Below are positions 54,708 to 63,253 of a stretch of DNA of 64,000 nucleotides, in pieces. This DNA comes from Parabacteroides massiliensis. Its GTDB lineage: Bacteria; Bacteroidota; Bacteroidia; Bacteroidales; Tannerellaceae. Both the position numbers and the translations under genes were made by a program. The notes beneath the pieces are model-generated. The model was not told the DNA's origin and ran no database searches. It saw only the letters and a program-made list of their open reading frames with translations. The stretch is from the NCBI RefSeq assembly GCF_900155425.1, contig NZ_LT700191.1, positions 1,713,599 through 1,777,598 on the forward strand, in the 5' to 3' direction. Positions within the stretch are counted from its first letter, which is position 1; each line of letters begins with the position of its first letter.

Positions 54708-55786
54708 TTATGCGAATCAGCAGTTGAAAACATCTTCAGATTCTTGATTTAAAAGTTTGTAATTCAGTTAATTATCTCATTATTTTATTTTGTAATCTCC
54801 TTGAAAATCAGTAAATTAGAAGAATAAAACCACTCATTTTTCTAATTATGATTCCCAAGGAGAAAAAGTTAATACTAATAGGTTTGTATATGTATATCTG
54901 TGATGTCCATAAGTCTTCTCTGCGTTTCCACTGCCAGAGATTCAGTAACAATTCCAATCCTGAGTTTACGGATGAGGAGGTTCTTACCATCTATCTGTTC
55001 TGCGGGTACTGCCAGAGATACTTCAACATCAAGGAGATACATACCTTCGCTAAGGAGTATCTGTCATCATGGTTTCCAAAATTGCCGTCTTATCAAACGT
55101 TTTGCGTACGCCTAAATATGCTTTCAGAAACATTTAAGGTGCTGGTGGAAACCATGATACAATCATTCAAGCCCAAGGATTGCGACTCCATTATATCCAT
55201 TGTCGATTCTATGCCGATAGTGACCTGTAAAGGGAAAAACCGAGAGGGGAAAGTAGCTACGGAGATAACATCAAAAGGGTATTGCTCCACTAAGAACATG
55301 TACTACTATGGCATGAAACTGCATATGGTAGGACAGCGTAGGGAGGGAACCTTACCTTTTCCGGAAATGATAACTCTGACACCGGCTTCGGACAACGACC
55401 TGACCGTATTCAAAAGCGAATGCGTGCCATACCTATCCGGAAAGACGGTGCTTGCAGACAAGATTTACAGCGATTTCTCTTTCTTTAATGAGAACAATCC
55501 GGTTAAAGTGCTTACTCCGCATAAAGAGATTAAAGGGGAACCGGAAGTTCTCAAACAGAGGGAGAAAGCTGCAAGAGACCTTTTCTCGCAAGCCGTTTCT
55601 AAAGTCAGACAACCTATCGAATCCTTTTTCAACTGGCTGAATGAAAAAACAGAAATTCAAAGAGCATCTAAAGTAAGAGCTACCAAAGGGCTGTTGGTAC
55701 ATACCTTTGGAAAGTTGGCTATTGCTCTACTTACATTTGTTAATTTTTAATTTTTGAATCAGAAAGCCAACTGCTGATTCGCATAA
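54708..55786 (+). mobile_element. Complete insertion sequence, IS982-like, 1079 bp
   Basis: The ends are perfect 19-bp inverted repeats, TTATGCGAATCAGCAGTTG at 54708-54726 and its complement at 55768-55786, flanked by the 8-bp duplication TTTATAAT. One intact transposase frame fills the element. The left non-coding end (54727-54847) is about 120 bases. Undamaged repeats, duplication and frame indicate a recent insertion that is probably still mobile. The target is an AT-rich run of TTTATAA-type repeats between two convergent genes, so no gene is broken. Confidence 0.9.
54848..55750 (+). CDS. IS982-like DDE transposase
   Basis: This 300-residue DDE transposase has D120 in S-I-V-D-S-M-P-I, D204 in T-V-L-A-D-K-I-Y, and E258 in R-Q-P-I-E-S-F-F-N-W-L, a DDE triad with spacing suited to the IS4/IS5/IS982 superfamily. 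The K-G-Y-C-S-T-K-N-M-Y-Y-Y-G-M-K-L-H segment and the size favour IS982. IS4 or IS5 membership is the alternative. The frame is uninterrupted and needs no programmed frameshift. It lies inside the terminal repeats at 54708-55786. Confidence 0.85.
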   Translation: MIPKEKKLILIGLYMYICDVHKSSLRFHCQRFSNNSNPEFTDEEVLTIYLFCGYCQRYFNIKEIHTFAKEYLSSWFPKLPSYQTFCVRLNMLSETFKVLVETMIQSFKPKDCDSIISIVDSMPIVTCKGKNREGKVATEITSKGYCSTKNMYYYGMKLHMVGQRREGTLPFPEMITLTPASDNDLTVFKSECVPYLSGKTVLADKIYSDFSFFNENNPVKVLTPHKEIKGEPEVLKQREKAARDLFSQAVSKVRQPIESFFNWLNEKTEIQRASKVRATKGLLVHTFGKLAIALLTFVNF

Positions 55787-55794
55787 TTTATAAT
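55787..55794 (+). repeat. Right target-site duplication of IS
   Basis: TTTATAAT directly after the right inverted repeat; identical to 54700-54707. Confidence 0.8.
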
Positions 55795-55852
55795 TTATAA
55801 TTTGACAGTGATGCTCAAATCATAAATCATAAATTATAAATCTGAAATCGTC

Positions 55853-56734
55853 TCACTTATTCTTTTCGATAATATCCCAAACATCCTTCTCTGTTCCTCT
55901 GAAAGGACCGGAAGCCTCCAGTTTGATCGTGCACATGGCGGCGGCAAAACATCCCGCTTCTTTGTATGAAGCACCTTTGTTTCGCATATACAGATAGCCT
56001 GCCATATAGGTGTCGCCACATCCTGTAGCATCCACAATCTCTGTCGGAGGATAGGCGGGTATCTCATGAAATTCGCCGTCGGCATAAATAACGGATCCCA
56101 TACTTCCCAATGTCAGCAAGACCTCTTTAACACCCCAGTTGGCTAATTTCAGAGCTGCTTCGCGCGGATCTTTGCATCCGGTGAGAACTTCCGTCTCGTG
56201 TTCGTTGGCTTTCAGGATATGAATATATTTCAATGCTTCTTCCTTTTCCGGCCAGTCTACGGCGAAAACTTTCTCTCCGCGAACTTCGCGCAGGTATCCT
56301 TGAGCATCGACCGAGAGCATTCCTTTGGTCGATAAATATTTGATTACGTCAAAGGAAAAATCGTCCGCCAGCAAACTCCCCAAATGGTAAATACGGGCAT
56401 CGACATCCTGCAACCCTTCGACTGTGAACGGATCGGCTTTTGCCAATACCCGCTGTGTCCGGTTGTCCTGGTTCTCGCCATATGTGTTCTCAAAGTAGAC
56501 GGAATGGGTACTGGGTAAAACTTTGACATCGATTCCTTTCCGACGTATATCTTCCACCGCCTTCATTTCGCTGGTGGCAAGAGCTGTTACCAGCAGGAAA
56601 TCGGAAGTGTCTAAATTGCTCATTCCATGCGCGAAATAGAAGGATGTCCCTCCCGGCATATGCAGTGTCCTTTTCGGCGTTACAATCTTATCTAACGTAA
56701 TGTGGCCGATACAGCAAAGATTATGTGTATTCAT
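55853..56734 (-). CDS. PfkB-family carbohydrate kinase
   Basis: This 293-residue cytosolic kinase starts C-C-I-G-H-I-T-L-D-K-I and has P-G-G-T-S-F-Y near 27-33 for substrate binding and V-D-A-T-G238-C-G-D241-T-Y-M-A-G with the catalytic Asp241. The G-C-G-D variant with Cys and the T-Y-M-A-G-Y-L ending resemble inositol or ribokinase-like PfkB members more than fructokinases. It is convergent with the FucP-type permease, with the IS between them, and is probably transcribed alone. Confidence 0.87.
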   Translation of the reverse strand: MNTHNLCCIGHITLDKIVTPKRTLHMPGGTSFYFAHGMSNLDTSDFLLVTALATSEMKAVEDIRRKGIDVKVLPSTHSVYFENTYGENQDNRTQRVLAKADPFTVEGLQDVDARIYHLGSLLADDFSFDVIKYLSTKGMLSVDAQGYLREVRGEKVFAVDWPEKEEALKYIHILKANEHETEVLTGCKDPREAALKLANWGVKEVLLTLGSMGSVIYADGEFHEIPAYPPTEIVDATGCGDTYMAGYLYMRNKGASYKEAGCFAAAMCTIKLEASGPFRGTEKDVWDIIEKNK

Positions 56735-56755
56735 ATTACTTATTTAATCGAGCTG

Positions 56756-56763
56756 CAAAAGTA
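56756..56763 (-). promoter_or_regulatory. Bacteroidetes -7 box for PfkB kinase
   Basis: On the minus strand TACTTTTG matches TAnnTTTG, 21 bases before the ATG at 56734. Confidence 0.5.
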
Positions 56764-57432
56764 TATAAAAACGAGGAATAAACCACTGCAATGGATATTC
56801 TGATTTATGTGCATAGTCTCCTTCCCCATATCGAAATGTAATACATTCTGAACAATAACCCTTGTTTCCTGCTTTTTCTCTTTCTATCAAAATATCAGAG
56901 TATTTTAGTTTGATATATTGATACTGTTTTTTCTGTTTTGCTGATAAACGGATATATGAGACCGGCAGGAAATTAAAATATATTGTTTTGAGAGAGATAG
57001 AAAAGGAATAAACGCTTGCATTTTGGAAAAGCTCAACCTCCTGAGATTTGTCTGTAGTAAAAAAGATTGGTGGCGGCTTTGGATATTTGAAAAGGGATTC
57101 AGGCCTTTATGGCCATGAAGACGGTCGTCGTTGAAATGAAGACGGTCGTCGTTGCCATGAGATGCCGAGACCATCATGTATGAAGACGGTCGTCAAGGTA
57201 ATGAAGACCGTCTTCGTGGAAAAAAACAGTGCGCCTCACGGCAAGAAGGCCTTTTTTAAGTAGAAAAAGCCTGGATTTAATGCAATTGACAAAAGATACG
57301 CTTCTTTGTTAAATAAACAATATTATACAATAAGTGTTCGGTGACACAGTTCAATTTACACTCTCTATATTCCCGATTCCGGAAAATGTGTTGACTTCTA
57401 ATCCGAAACTGGAATAGAATCCAAATAATTGA
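56764..57432. other. 670-bp region without a supported gene
   Basis: The stretch is AT-rich at both ends and holds the GC-richer 21-bp repeat cluster (57115-57221). A minus-strand frame of 90 codons (56905-57177) runs through part of the repeats but has no family features. A short plus-strand frame at 57115 would encode two copies of M-K-T-V-V-V. Neither is convincing as a gene. Confidence 0.5.
57115..57221 (+). repeat. Cluster of ~21-bp repeats (ATGAAGACGGTCGTC units)
   Basis: Units start at 57115, 57136, 57180 and 57201; each pair is exactly 21 bases apart, with a 23-base degenerate unit between (57157-57179, also starting ATGA). The common core is ATGAAGACGGTCGTC; the last unit has GAAGACCGTCTTC, a perfect palindrome around a central C. 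Units can pair with one another, so the array can form hairpins on either strand. Confidence 0.8.
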
Positions 57433-57440
57433 TATATTTG
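57433..57440 (+). promoter_or_regulatory. Bacteroidetes -7 box for the GH127 pair
   Basis: TATATTTG matches TAnnTTTG, 19 bases before the ATG at 57460. Confidence 0.5.
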
Positions 57441-57459
57441 TAAATAAAAATATGGAACC

Positions 57460-59313
57460 ATGAAAAAGTATATAGTATTACCTTTTGTTTGTTTAGCCTT
57501 TTGGGGATGTTCGGGACAAAAAACGCTAACCGATGTCCCGCTGAAGATGATTGATCAGGTGGATTTTTCTCATGTCCGGATACAGGATGATTTTTGGTCG
57601 CCACGTTTGAACAGGCATATTTCTGCTACTCTTCCGGTCTGTATCGACCAGATCGAGAATCAAACGGGACGTATGCAGAACTTTGTGAATGCGGCTAAAG
57701 GAGAGGGAGAGCATTCCGGCATTTTCTTTGATGATTCGGATGTGTATAAAGCTCTTGAAGGAATAGCGTATAGTCTTATCAATAATCCGAACCCGGAGCT
57801 GGAAAAGAAAGCGGACGAATGGATCGATAATATTGCAGCGGCACAACAGCTTGACGGATATATCAATACGTTCTATACTTTGACCGGGTTGGATAGGCGG
57901 TGGAAGAATATGGACAAGCACGAAATGTATTGTGCCGGTCATATGATAGAAGCAGCCGTTGCCTATTATCAGGCTACGGGAAAACGAAAGTTGCTGGATG
58001 TCAGTGTCCGGATGGCTGATCACATGATGGAACTGTTCGGTCCGGGAAAAAGGCATTGGGTTCCCGGACATGAAGAGATAGAGCTGGCATTAGTCAAACT
58101 GTATCAAACAACGAACCAACCGAAATATCTTGATTTTGCAAACTGGTTGCTGGAAGAAAGAGGACATGGCCACGGGAGTAAGGGGAACGAAGGAAAGTGG
58201 GATCCGTCTTATTATCAGGATGTCATTCCTGTCAGGGATTTGACAGATATTTCCGGACATGCAGTCCGTTGCATGTATCTCTATTGTGGAATGGCCGATG
58301 TCGCAGCGTTGAAGAAAGACACTGGATATATTGCAGCTTTGGATCGCTTGTGGGATGATGTCGTTTTGCGGAATATGTATGTCACCGGAGGGATAGGCTC
58401 ATCCAAACATAATGAAGGTTTTACGGAAGATTATGATTTGCCGAATCTGGATGCCTATTGCGAGACTTGTGCCTCGGTCGGCATGGTTTATTGGAATCAA
58501 CGGATGAACCAACTGACTGGAGACTCTAAATATGTGGATGTGCTGGAACGTTCCATGTATAACGGAGCTTTGGCCGGTGTCTCATTGGCTGGCGATCGGT
58601 TCTTTTACGTCAATCCTTTGGAATCGAACGGCGATCATCATCGGCAAGCCTGGTATGGTTGTGCCTGTTGCCCGAGTCAGATTTCACGCTTTCTGCCTTC
58701 TATTGGCAACTATGTTTACGGAACTTCCGATAAGGCTCTGTGGGTGAATCTTTATATGGGAAATACCACCCGAATCATGTCGGATGGACAGGAAATCACC
58801 TTGAAACAGGAAACGGATTATCCCTGGGATGGAGAGGTCCGGCTGAGTGTCGTTTCTGAACGGCCGTTCAAAAAGGAACTTCGTATTCGCATTCCGGGGT
58901 GGTGTAAAAACTATATTTTGTCAGTCAACGACAATAAAGTGAATGTCCCGGTCGACAAAGGATATGCAGTCCTTAAGGATTGGAAGTCTGGAGACCGGAT
59001 TGTCCTGAAGATGGATATGCCCATAGAAGTAGTGTCTGCCGATCCGCGTGTCAAACAGGATATCGGAAAACGGGCCGTACAGCGTGGACCGTTAGTCTAT
59101 TGCCTGGAAGAAACGGATAATTCGTCTGACTTTGATAATATAGCATTGACACCGTCTGTTTCGTTTGAAGTGAAAGACGATCCCCGGAAATTGGGAGGCA
59201 TCAAATCAATAGATGCAGTGTCCGGGAATCAGAAAATGTCTTTTATTCCTTATTATGCCTGGGATAATAGGGAGGCCGGAAAAATGAAAGTTTGGATTGA
59301 TTATAAGGAGTGA
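57460..59313 (+). CDS. GH127 beta-L-arabinofuranosidase-like lipoprotein
   Basis: This 617-residue protein has a lipoprotein signal (F-W-G-C-S). It matches GH127 (DUF1680), an (alpha/alpha)6 barrel with two beta sandwiches. The catalytic set known from B. longum HypBA1 can be placed: acid/base E319 in H-N-E-G-F-T, zinc ligands E335 and C337 in C-E-T-C-A, and C403-C404 in G-C-A-C-C-P, where one Cys is the nucleophile. It should release terminal beta-L-arabinofuranose. It forms an operon with a second DUF1680 gene 21 bases downstream. Confidence 0.9.
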   Translation: MKKYIVLPFVCLAFWGCSGQKTLTDVPLKMIDQVDFSHVRIQDDFWSPRLNRHISATLPVCIDQIENQTGRMQNFVNAAKGEGEHSGIFFDDSDVYKALEGIAYSLINNPNPELEKKADEWIDNIAAAQQLDGYINTFYTLTGLDRRWKNMDKHEMYCAGHMIEAAVAYYQATGKRKLLDVSVRMADHMMELFGPGKRHWVPGHEEIELALVKLYQTTNQPKYLDFANWLLEERGHGHGSKGNEGKWDPSYYQDVIPVRDLTDISGHAVRCMYLYCGMADVAALKKDTGYIAALDRLWDDVVLRNMYVTGGIGSSKHNEGFTEDYDLPNLDAYCETCASVGMVYWNQRMNQLTGDSKYVDVLERSMYNGALAGVSLAGDRFFYVNPLESNGDHHRQAWYGCACCPSQISRFLPSIGNYVYGTSDKALWVNLYMGNTTRIMSDGQEITLKQETDYPWDGEVRLSVVSERPFKKELRIRIPGWCKNYILSVNDNKVNVPVDKGYAVLKDWKSGDRIVLKMDMPIEVVSADPRVKQDIGKRAVQRGPLVYCLEETDNSSDFDNIALTPSVSFEVKDDPRKLGGIKSIDAVSGNQKMSFIPYYAWDNREAGKMKVWIDYKE

Positions 59314-59334
59314 TCACGTAAAAACAATATAGAC

Positions 59335-61374
59335 ATGAATAAATTGACAACCGTTTTCTTGACAGTCTTTATGGCTGCCACGGCAGCCTTTGCTTCTCCA
59401 GCAGAAGAAGCGTCTGTATCCGGAAATTACCTGAATAACCGGCAACCTCTGTTACAAAAAGACTATATCGAGTTGCCGTTAGGAGCGATAACGGCAGAGG
59501 GGTGGATGCAAGAACAACTGCTTCGAATGAAGAATGGGATGACCGGCCATTTGAATGAGGTCTATGAAAAAGTCATGGGAGCCCGCAACGGTTGGTTGGG
59601 TGGCGATGGAGACGTTTGGGAGCGTGGCCCTTATTGGATCGATGGTCTGTTGCCTTTGGCTTATATTCTGAAAGACAAAGAACTGATTGAAAAGGTACAA
59701 CCTTGGATTGAATGGACTTTGGCTTCGCAGAAAGCAAACGGATATTTCGGGCCGGACACGGACCGGAGTTATGAACCTGGACTGCAACGGGACAATGCAC
59801 AGGATTGGTGGCCAAAAATGGTGATGTTGAAAATTATGCAGCAATATTATACGGCGACTAACGATAAACGTGTAATTGACTTTATGACAAAGTATTTTCA
59901 TTATCAATTAAAGGAATTACCCATAAACCCCTTGGGCAAATGGACTTTTTGGGGAGAACAGCGTGGTGGAGACAATCTGATGGTTGTTTACTGGTTGTAT
60001 AACATTACGGGAGATAAATCCTTGTTGGATTTGGGAGAACTGATTCATAAGCAAACATTCAACTGGACAGATGTCTTTTTGAATCAGGACCACTTGTCGC
60101 GTCAGCATAGTTTGCATTGTGTAAATTTGGCACAAGGTTTTAAGGAGCCTATTATTTATTACCAGCAAAATAAAAATCCTCGACAAATACAGGCTATCCA
60201 AAAAGCCGTTCATGATATCCATAATACGATCGGATTGCCAACCGGCTTATGGGGAGGAGACGAATTGTTGCGTTTTGGAAAACCAACTGCCGGATCGGAA
60301 CTTTGCACCGCAGTGGAAATGATGTATTCTCTTGAAAAAATGTTAGAAGTTACAGGAGACGTGCAATGGGCGGATTATTTGGAACGTGTGGCTTACAATG
60401 CGTTGCCGACACAGGTTACCGATGACTATTCTGCTCGCCAGTATTATCAACAGACCAATCAGGTATCGGTCACGCGGACTTGGAGAGAGTTCTCTACTCC
60501 TCATGAGGATACTGATATTTTGTTCGGAGAGTTGACCGGCTATCCTTGCTGTACGTCAAACCTCCATCAAGGTTGGCCGAAATTTGTACAAAACTTGTGG
60601 TATGCCACGGCAGATAATGGCATTGCCGCCTTGGTGTATGCCCCATCGCAGGTTGTGGCGAAAGTAGCCGATCGGATTGAAGTGAAAATAAAAGAGGACA
60701 CGGCTTATCCTTTTGAAGAGAGGATCGATTTCCATGTATCTTTTGTGGACAAGAAAGTGAAAAAAGCATTTTTCCCTTTTCATATTCGGATACCTGAATG
60801 GTGTAAGCATCCGGAGATCAAGTTGAATGGCGAGTCCTTGCCCGTTGATGCTTATCCGGGTGCGATAGCACGTATCAACCGGGAATGGAAAAACGGTGAT
60901 GTGTTGACCGTGGAATTTCCTATGGAAGTCGCTGTCAGCCGTTGGTATGACAAAAGTGCGGTTGTGGAACGTGGACCGTTGGTATATGCTTTGAAAATGA
61001 ATGAAAAATGGGAGAAAAAATTTTTCGAAGATAAGAAGTCGGTAAACTATGGAACATGGTATTATGAGGTCACTTCTGATACTCCGTGGAATTATTTCCT
61101 GTTCAGCAAAAATCTGTCTCGGGAAAAAATCGGCGAATCTTTTATTGTGGAGAAAAAAGGACAAGTATCCGGTTACCCTTGGAATGTGGAAAATGCCCCA
61201 GTGAGCATTAAAGTCAAGGCGGGACGGTTACCGGATTGGACTTTGGTACGCGGTTCGGTCGGGCCGATCGCTTACTATTCACAGATGGGAGCACCTGCCG
61301 GGGAAGAAGAAATGATCGAACTTATTCCTTACGGCTGTACAACGCTTCGTCTTACCGAATTTCCTGTAAGATGA
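59335..61374 (+). CDS. DUF1680/GH127-related glycosidase
   Basis: This 679-residue protein has a signal peptide ending A-A-F-A-S. It belongs to the same DUF1680 superfamily as its upstream neighbour but is quite divergent. The equivalent catalytic residues are E310 (G-D-E-L-L), E322 and C324 (S-E-L-C), and C405-C406 in Y-P-C-C-T, so a zinc-thiolate active site is retained. The closest named families are GH127 and its sister GH146; the substrate may be another beta-L-arabinofuranoside or a different linkage. It is 21 bases after the first gene and seven bases from the next convergent gene. Confidence 0.8.
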   Translation: MNKLTTVFLTVFMAATAAFASPAEEASVSGNYLNNRQPLLQKDYIELPLGAITAEGWMQEQLLRMKNGMTGHLNEVYEKVMGARNGWLGGDGDVWERGPYWIDGLLPLAYILKDKELIEKVQPWIEWTLASQKANGYFGPDTDRSYEPGLQRDNAQDWWPKMVMLKIMQQYYTATNDKRVIDFMTKYFHYQLKELPINPLGKWTFWGEQRGGDNLMVVYWLYNITGDKSLLDLGELIHKQTFNWTDVFLNQDHLSRQHSLHCVNLAQGFKEPIIYYQQNKNPRQIQAIQKAVHDIHNTIGLPTGLWGGDELLRFGKPTAGSELCTAVEMMYSLEKMLEVTGDVQWADYLERVAYNALPTQVTDDYSARQYYQQTNQVSVTRTWREFSTPHEDTDILFGELTGYPCCTSNLHQGWPKFVQNLWYATADNGIAALVYAPSQVVAKVADRIEVKIKEDTAYPFEERIDFHVSFVDKKVKKAFFPFHIRIPEWCKHPEIKLNGESLPVDAYPGAIARINREWKNGDVLTVEFPMEVAVSRWYDKSAVVERGPLVYALKMNEKWEKKFFEDKKSVNYGTWYYEVTSDTPWNYFLFSKNLSREKIGESFIVEKKGQVSGYPWNVENAPVSIKVKAGRLPDWTLVRGSVGPIAYYSQMGAPAGEEEMIELIPYGCTTLRLTEFPVR

Positions 61375-61380
61375 GTTTAT

Positions 61381-63117
61381 TCATAAAATAATTTTGTATC
61401 CATTGTCAGTACCTCCTGTATAAACTCTCAAGATATGTAGGCCTTCAGATTTTTCTCTAATCCGGACCACTTGAGAACCTTGTTGTATTTTCTTTTGAAG
61501 TATGCAGTGTCCTGCCATATTAAAAATCTTGAGATATCCTTCTTCCGGGATATTTTGCAGATGCAACTGCCCGTCTTTTATGAAAAAGAGGAAGGCCTCT
61601 GTATTGGTGTTTTTTATGCCTGTACTTTGATTGCCGGGATGAGGTTCGATTCTGCTTTGGTTAACGGGAAAATTTGTTGAGATTATGTTTGTCGCTTTGG
61701 TGGGGGTACTGCTGGATACTTTTAATTCTGTCGAAGAAGAAGCTTTTACGAAGAAGGCGGCGAAAGGAGGGAGAGCATAGCTGCTGTTGAGGGAATAAGT
61801 TCTATAACCGTTTCCGTTATATACATAAATATTCCCGTCCAAAGCCTTGTTTTTTTCTATTCGGGTTAACGGGAGTGCAGCTGGAAACGGATTGCCGCAC
61901 AAATACCAGCCGAAGTTCTCTTGATTGTCTGAAGTCATGTCGGAATCTAAAGGAATTGTAATGGTTCCCGTATTGGCAAAATCTTCAGGAATGTCGCCGG
62001 GGCGGGAGGAGAAAGACATCGTTCGGTTTGTCGCTTTCTCGTCTAATGCGATCAGATAACCTTTGTTCTTCTCAAACAGGGGTACATCATCGGGAAGGAT
62101 TGGCATGATTTCCCAGTTGCCGACAGATAGATTAGTCGATGCCCGTTTTTCTCCATTGTAAGATTGGATATAAAAGAAATTCCCCCCGTCGTTAGGGGTG
62201 GCATCTTTTTGGATAAAACGGGGATCGATACCGGCGAGATAGACATCGAAAGGGAATGAGATGAAATACCATTGGCCGGATTCTTTAAAGGTTTTATGGA
62301 AGGTGATACAGTCGGAAAGAAGTATCGTTCCTTCAGAATAGAGAGAAGCATCATTTTCGTATAAGTCCAGATTTTGTAGGGTAAGCCGATTGCCGGAATT
62401 GATTTTCAGAGATCCAGAGTGGATGGCGATATCTTTGCAATAAGTATCTGTCGTTATCGTAATGTTCCCTTTTATAAGTGCATTTCTGTGGCGGAGTGGA
62501 GGAAGATGCGACCAAAGGATCGTATCGTTCCAGTTTCCGATACCGGAGAATAAGGAATATGAAGGGATGTTACCGTAAGCAAAAACGCTATCGGTCATAT
62601 AATATCCATTTTGTGTGGTGGCACTTTTGTTTGTCGTTATAGCAAAGGAGCTTGGATTACCTCCGATTGTAAGATATCTGTAACTCATGAAATCTTTATC
62701 TTTTTCAGGAGTGTTTCCGATTATGACTTCATCGGAGTTATTACGATGAACGTTAAATGATAAAGACTCTTTAGGTTTTATATTGAGTCCGGCAATATGT
62801 GATACGATTTTTACATCCGTATAGTTATTAAGCGGGAAGGAACGAAAAATAATACCGGAACCGACAGGTATCTTTATAGTATGCTTATCTTGGATAAGAG
62901 AGGATTTTACAGTTAACGTATATTCCCAATTATCCCATTCCGAATTCCCGAACGTCTGCCGTCTGAATGTATCTGAGACAAGTATATTTTTGTCGCTGCT
63001 GACAAAACTTTCCCATGAAGAAGGATTGGAAACCTGTGCGTGGAGAGGATAAACGGAGATGAAGAATAAAATATTAACAAGTGCATATTGAACAAAGCGT
63101 ATAACTTTCTTTTTCAT
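61381..63117 (-). CDS. Secreted protein with probable T9SS C-terminal domain
   Basis: This 578-residue protein is not recognised in its main part. It has a signal peptide (basic start, hydrophobic stretch, P-L-H-A-Q) and a beta-rich body that includes a parallel-helix-like stretch around residues 210-270 (I-T-I-T-T-D; L-K-I-N-S-G-N-R-L-T-L-Q-N-L). The last ~70 residues look like a type IX secretion type-A sorting domain: I-P-E-E-G-Y-L-K-I-F-N-M-A-G, then G-L-H-I-L-R-V-Y-T-G and a final Y-K-I-I-L. It may be exported to the cell surface. It is convergent with the GH127-related gene. Confidence 0.7.
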   Translation of the reverse strand: MKKKVIRFVQYALVNILFFISVYPLHAQVSNPSSWESFVSSDKNILVSDTFRRQTFGNSEWDNWEYTLTVKSSLIQDKHTIKIPVGSGIIFRSFPLNNYTDVKIVSHIAGLNIKPKESLSFNVHRNNSDEVIIGNTPEKDKDFMSYRYLTIGGNPSSFAITTNKSATTQNGYYMTDSVFAYGNIPSYSLFSGIGNWNDTILWSHLPPLRHRNALIKGNITITTDTYCKDIAIHSGSLKINSGNRLTLQNLDLYENDASLYSEGTILLSDCITFHKTFKESGQWYFISFPFDVYLAGIDPRFIQKDATPNDGGNFFYIQSYNGEKRASTNLSVGNWEIMPILPDDVPLFEKNKGYLIALDEKATNRTMSFSSRPGDIPEDFANTGTITIPLDSDMTSDNQENFGWYLCGNPFPAALPLTRIEKNKALDGNIYVYNGNGYRTYSLNSSYALPPFAAFFVKASSSTELKVSSSTPTKATNIISTNFPVNQSRIEPHPGNQSTGIKNTNTEAFLFFIKDGQLHLQNIPEEGYLKIFNMAGHCILQKKIQQGSQVVRIREKSEGLHILRVYTGGTDNGYKIIL

Positions 63118-63150
63118 AGTTTGTACTATTTTGGATTGATATTAATGGGA

Positions 63151-63158
63151 CAAATATA
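63151..63158 (-). promoter_or_regulatory. Bacteroidetes -7 box for the secreted protein
   Basis: On the minus strand TATATTTG matches TAnnTTTG, 33 bases before the ATG at 63117. Confidence 0.45.
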
Positions 63159-63253
63159 AGCAAAATATATCATGCCTGAAAGACAAATGTTCAACAATCT
63201 TTCCTATATTTCACAAAAAAACAAAATTCCTGCAATCAATAAGCATTAACAGG

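Noticed and set aside
56905..57177. A 90-codon minus-strand frame through the 21-bp repeats
   Set aside because: The N-terminal N-D-D-R-L-H repeats simply mirror the DNA repeats; the rest has no recognisable domain and no -7 box or ribosome site was seen.
57115..57221. CRISPR array
   Set aside because: Units are adjacent with no unique spacers of 30 bases or so, and no cas genes are in the window.
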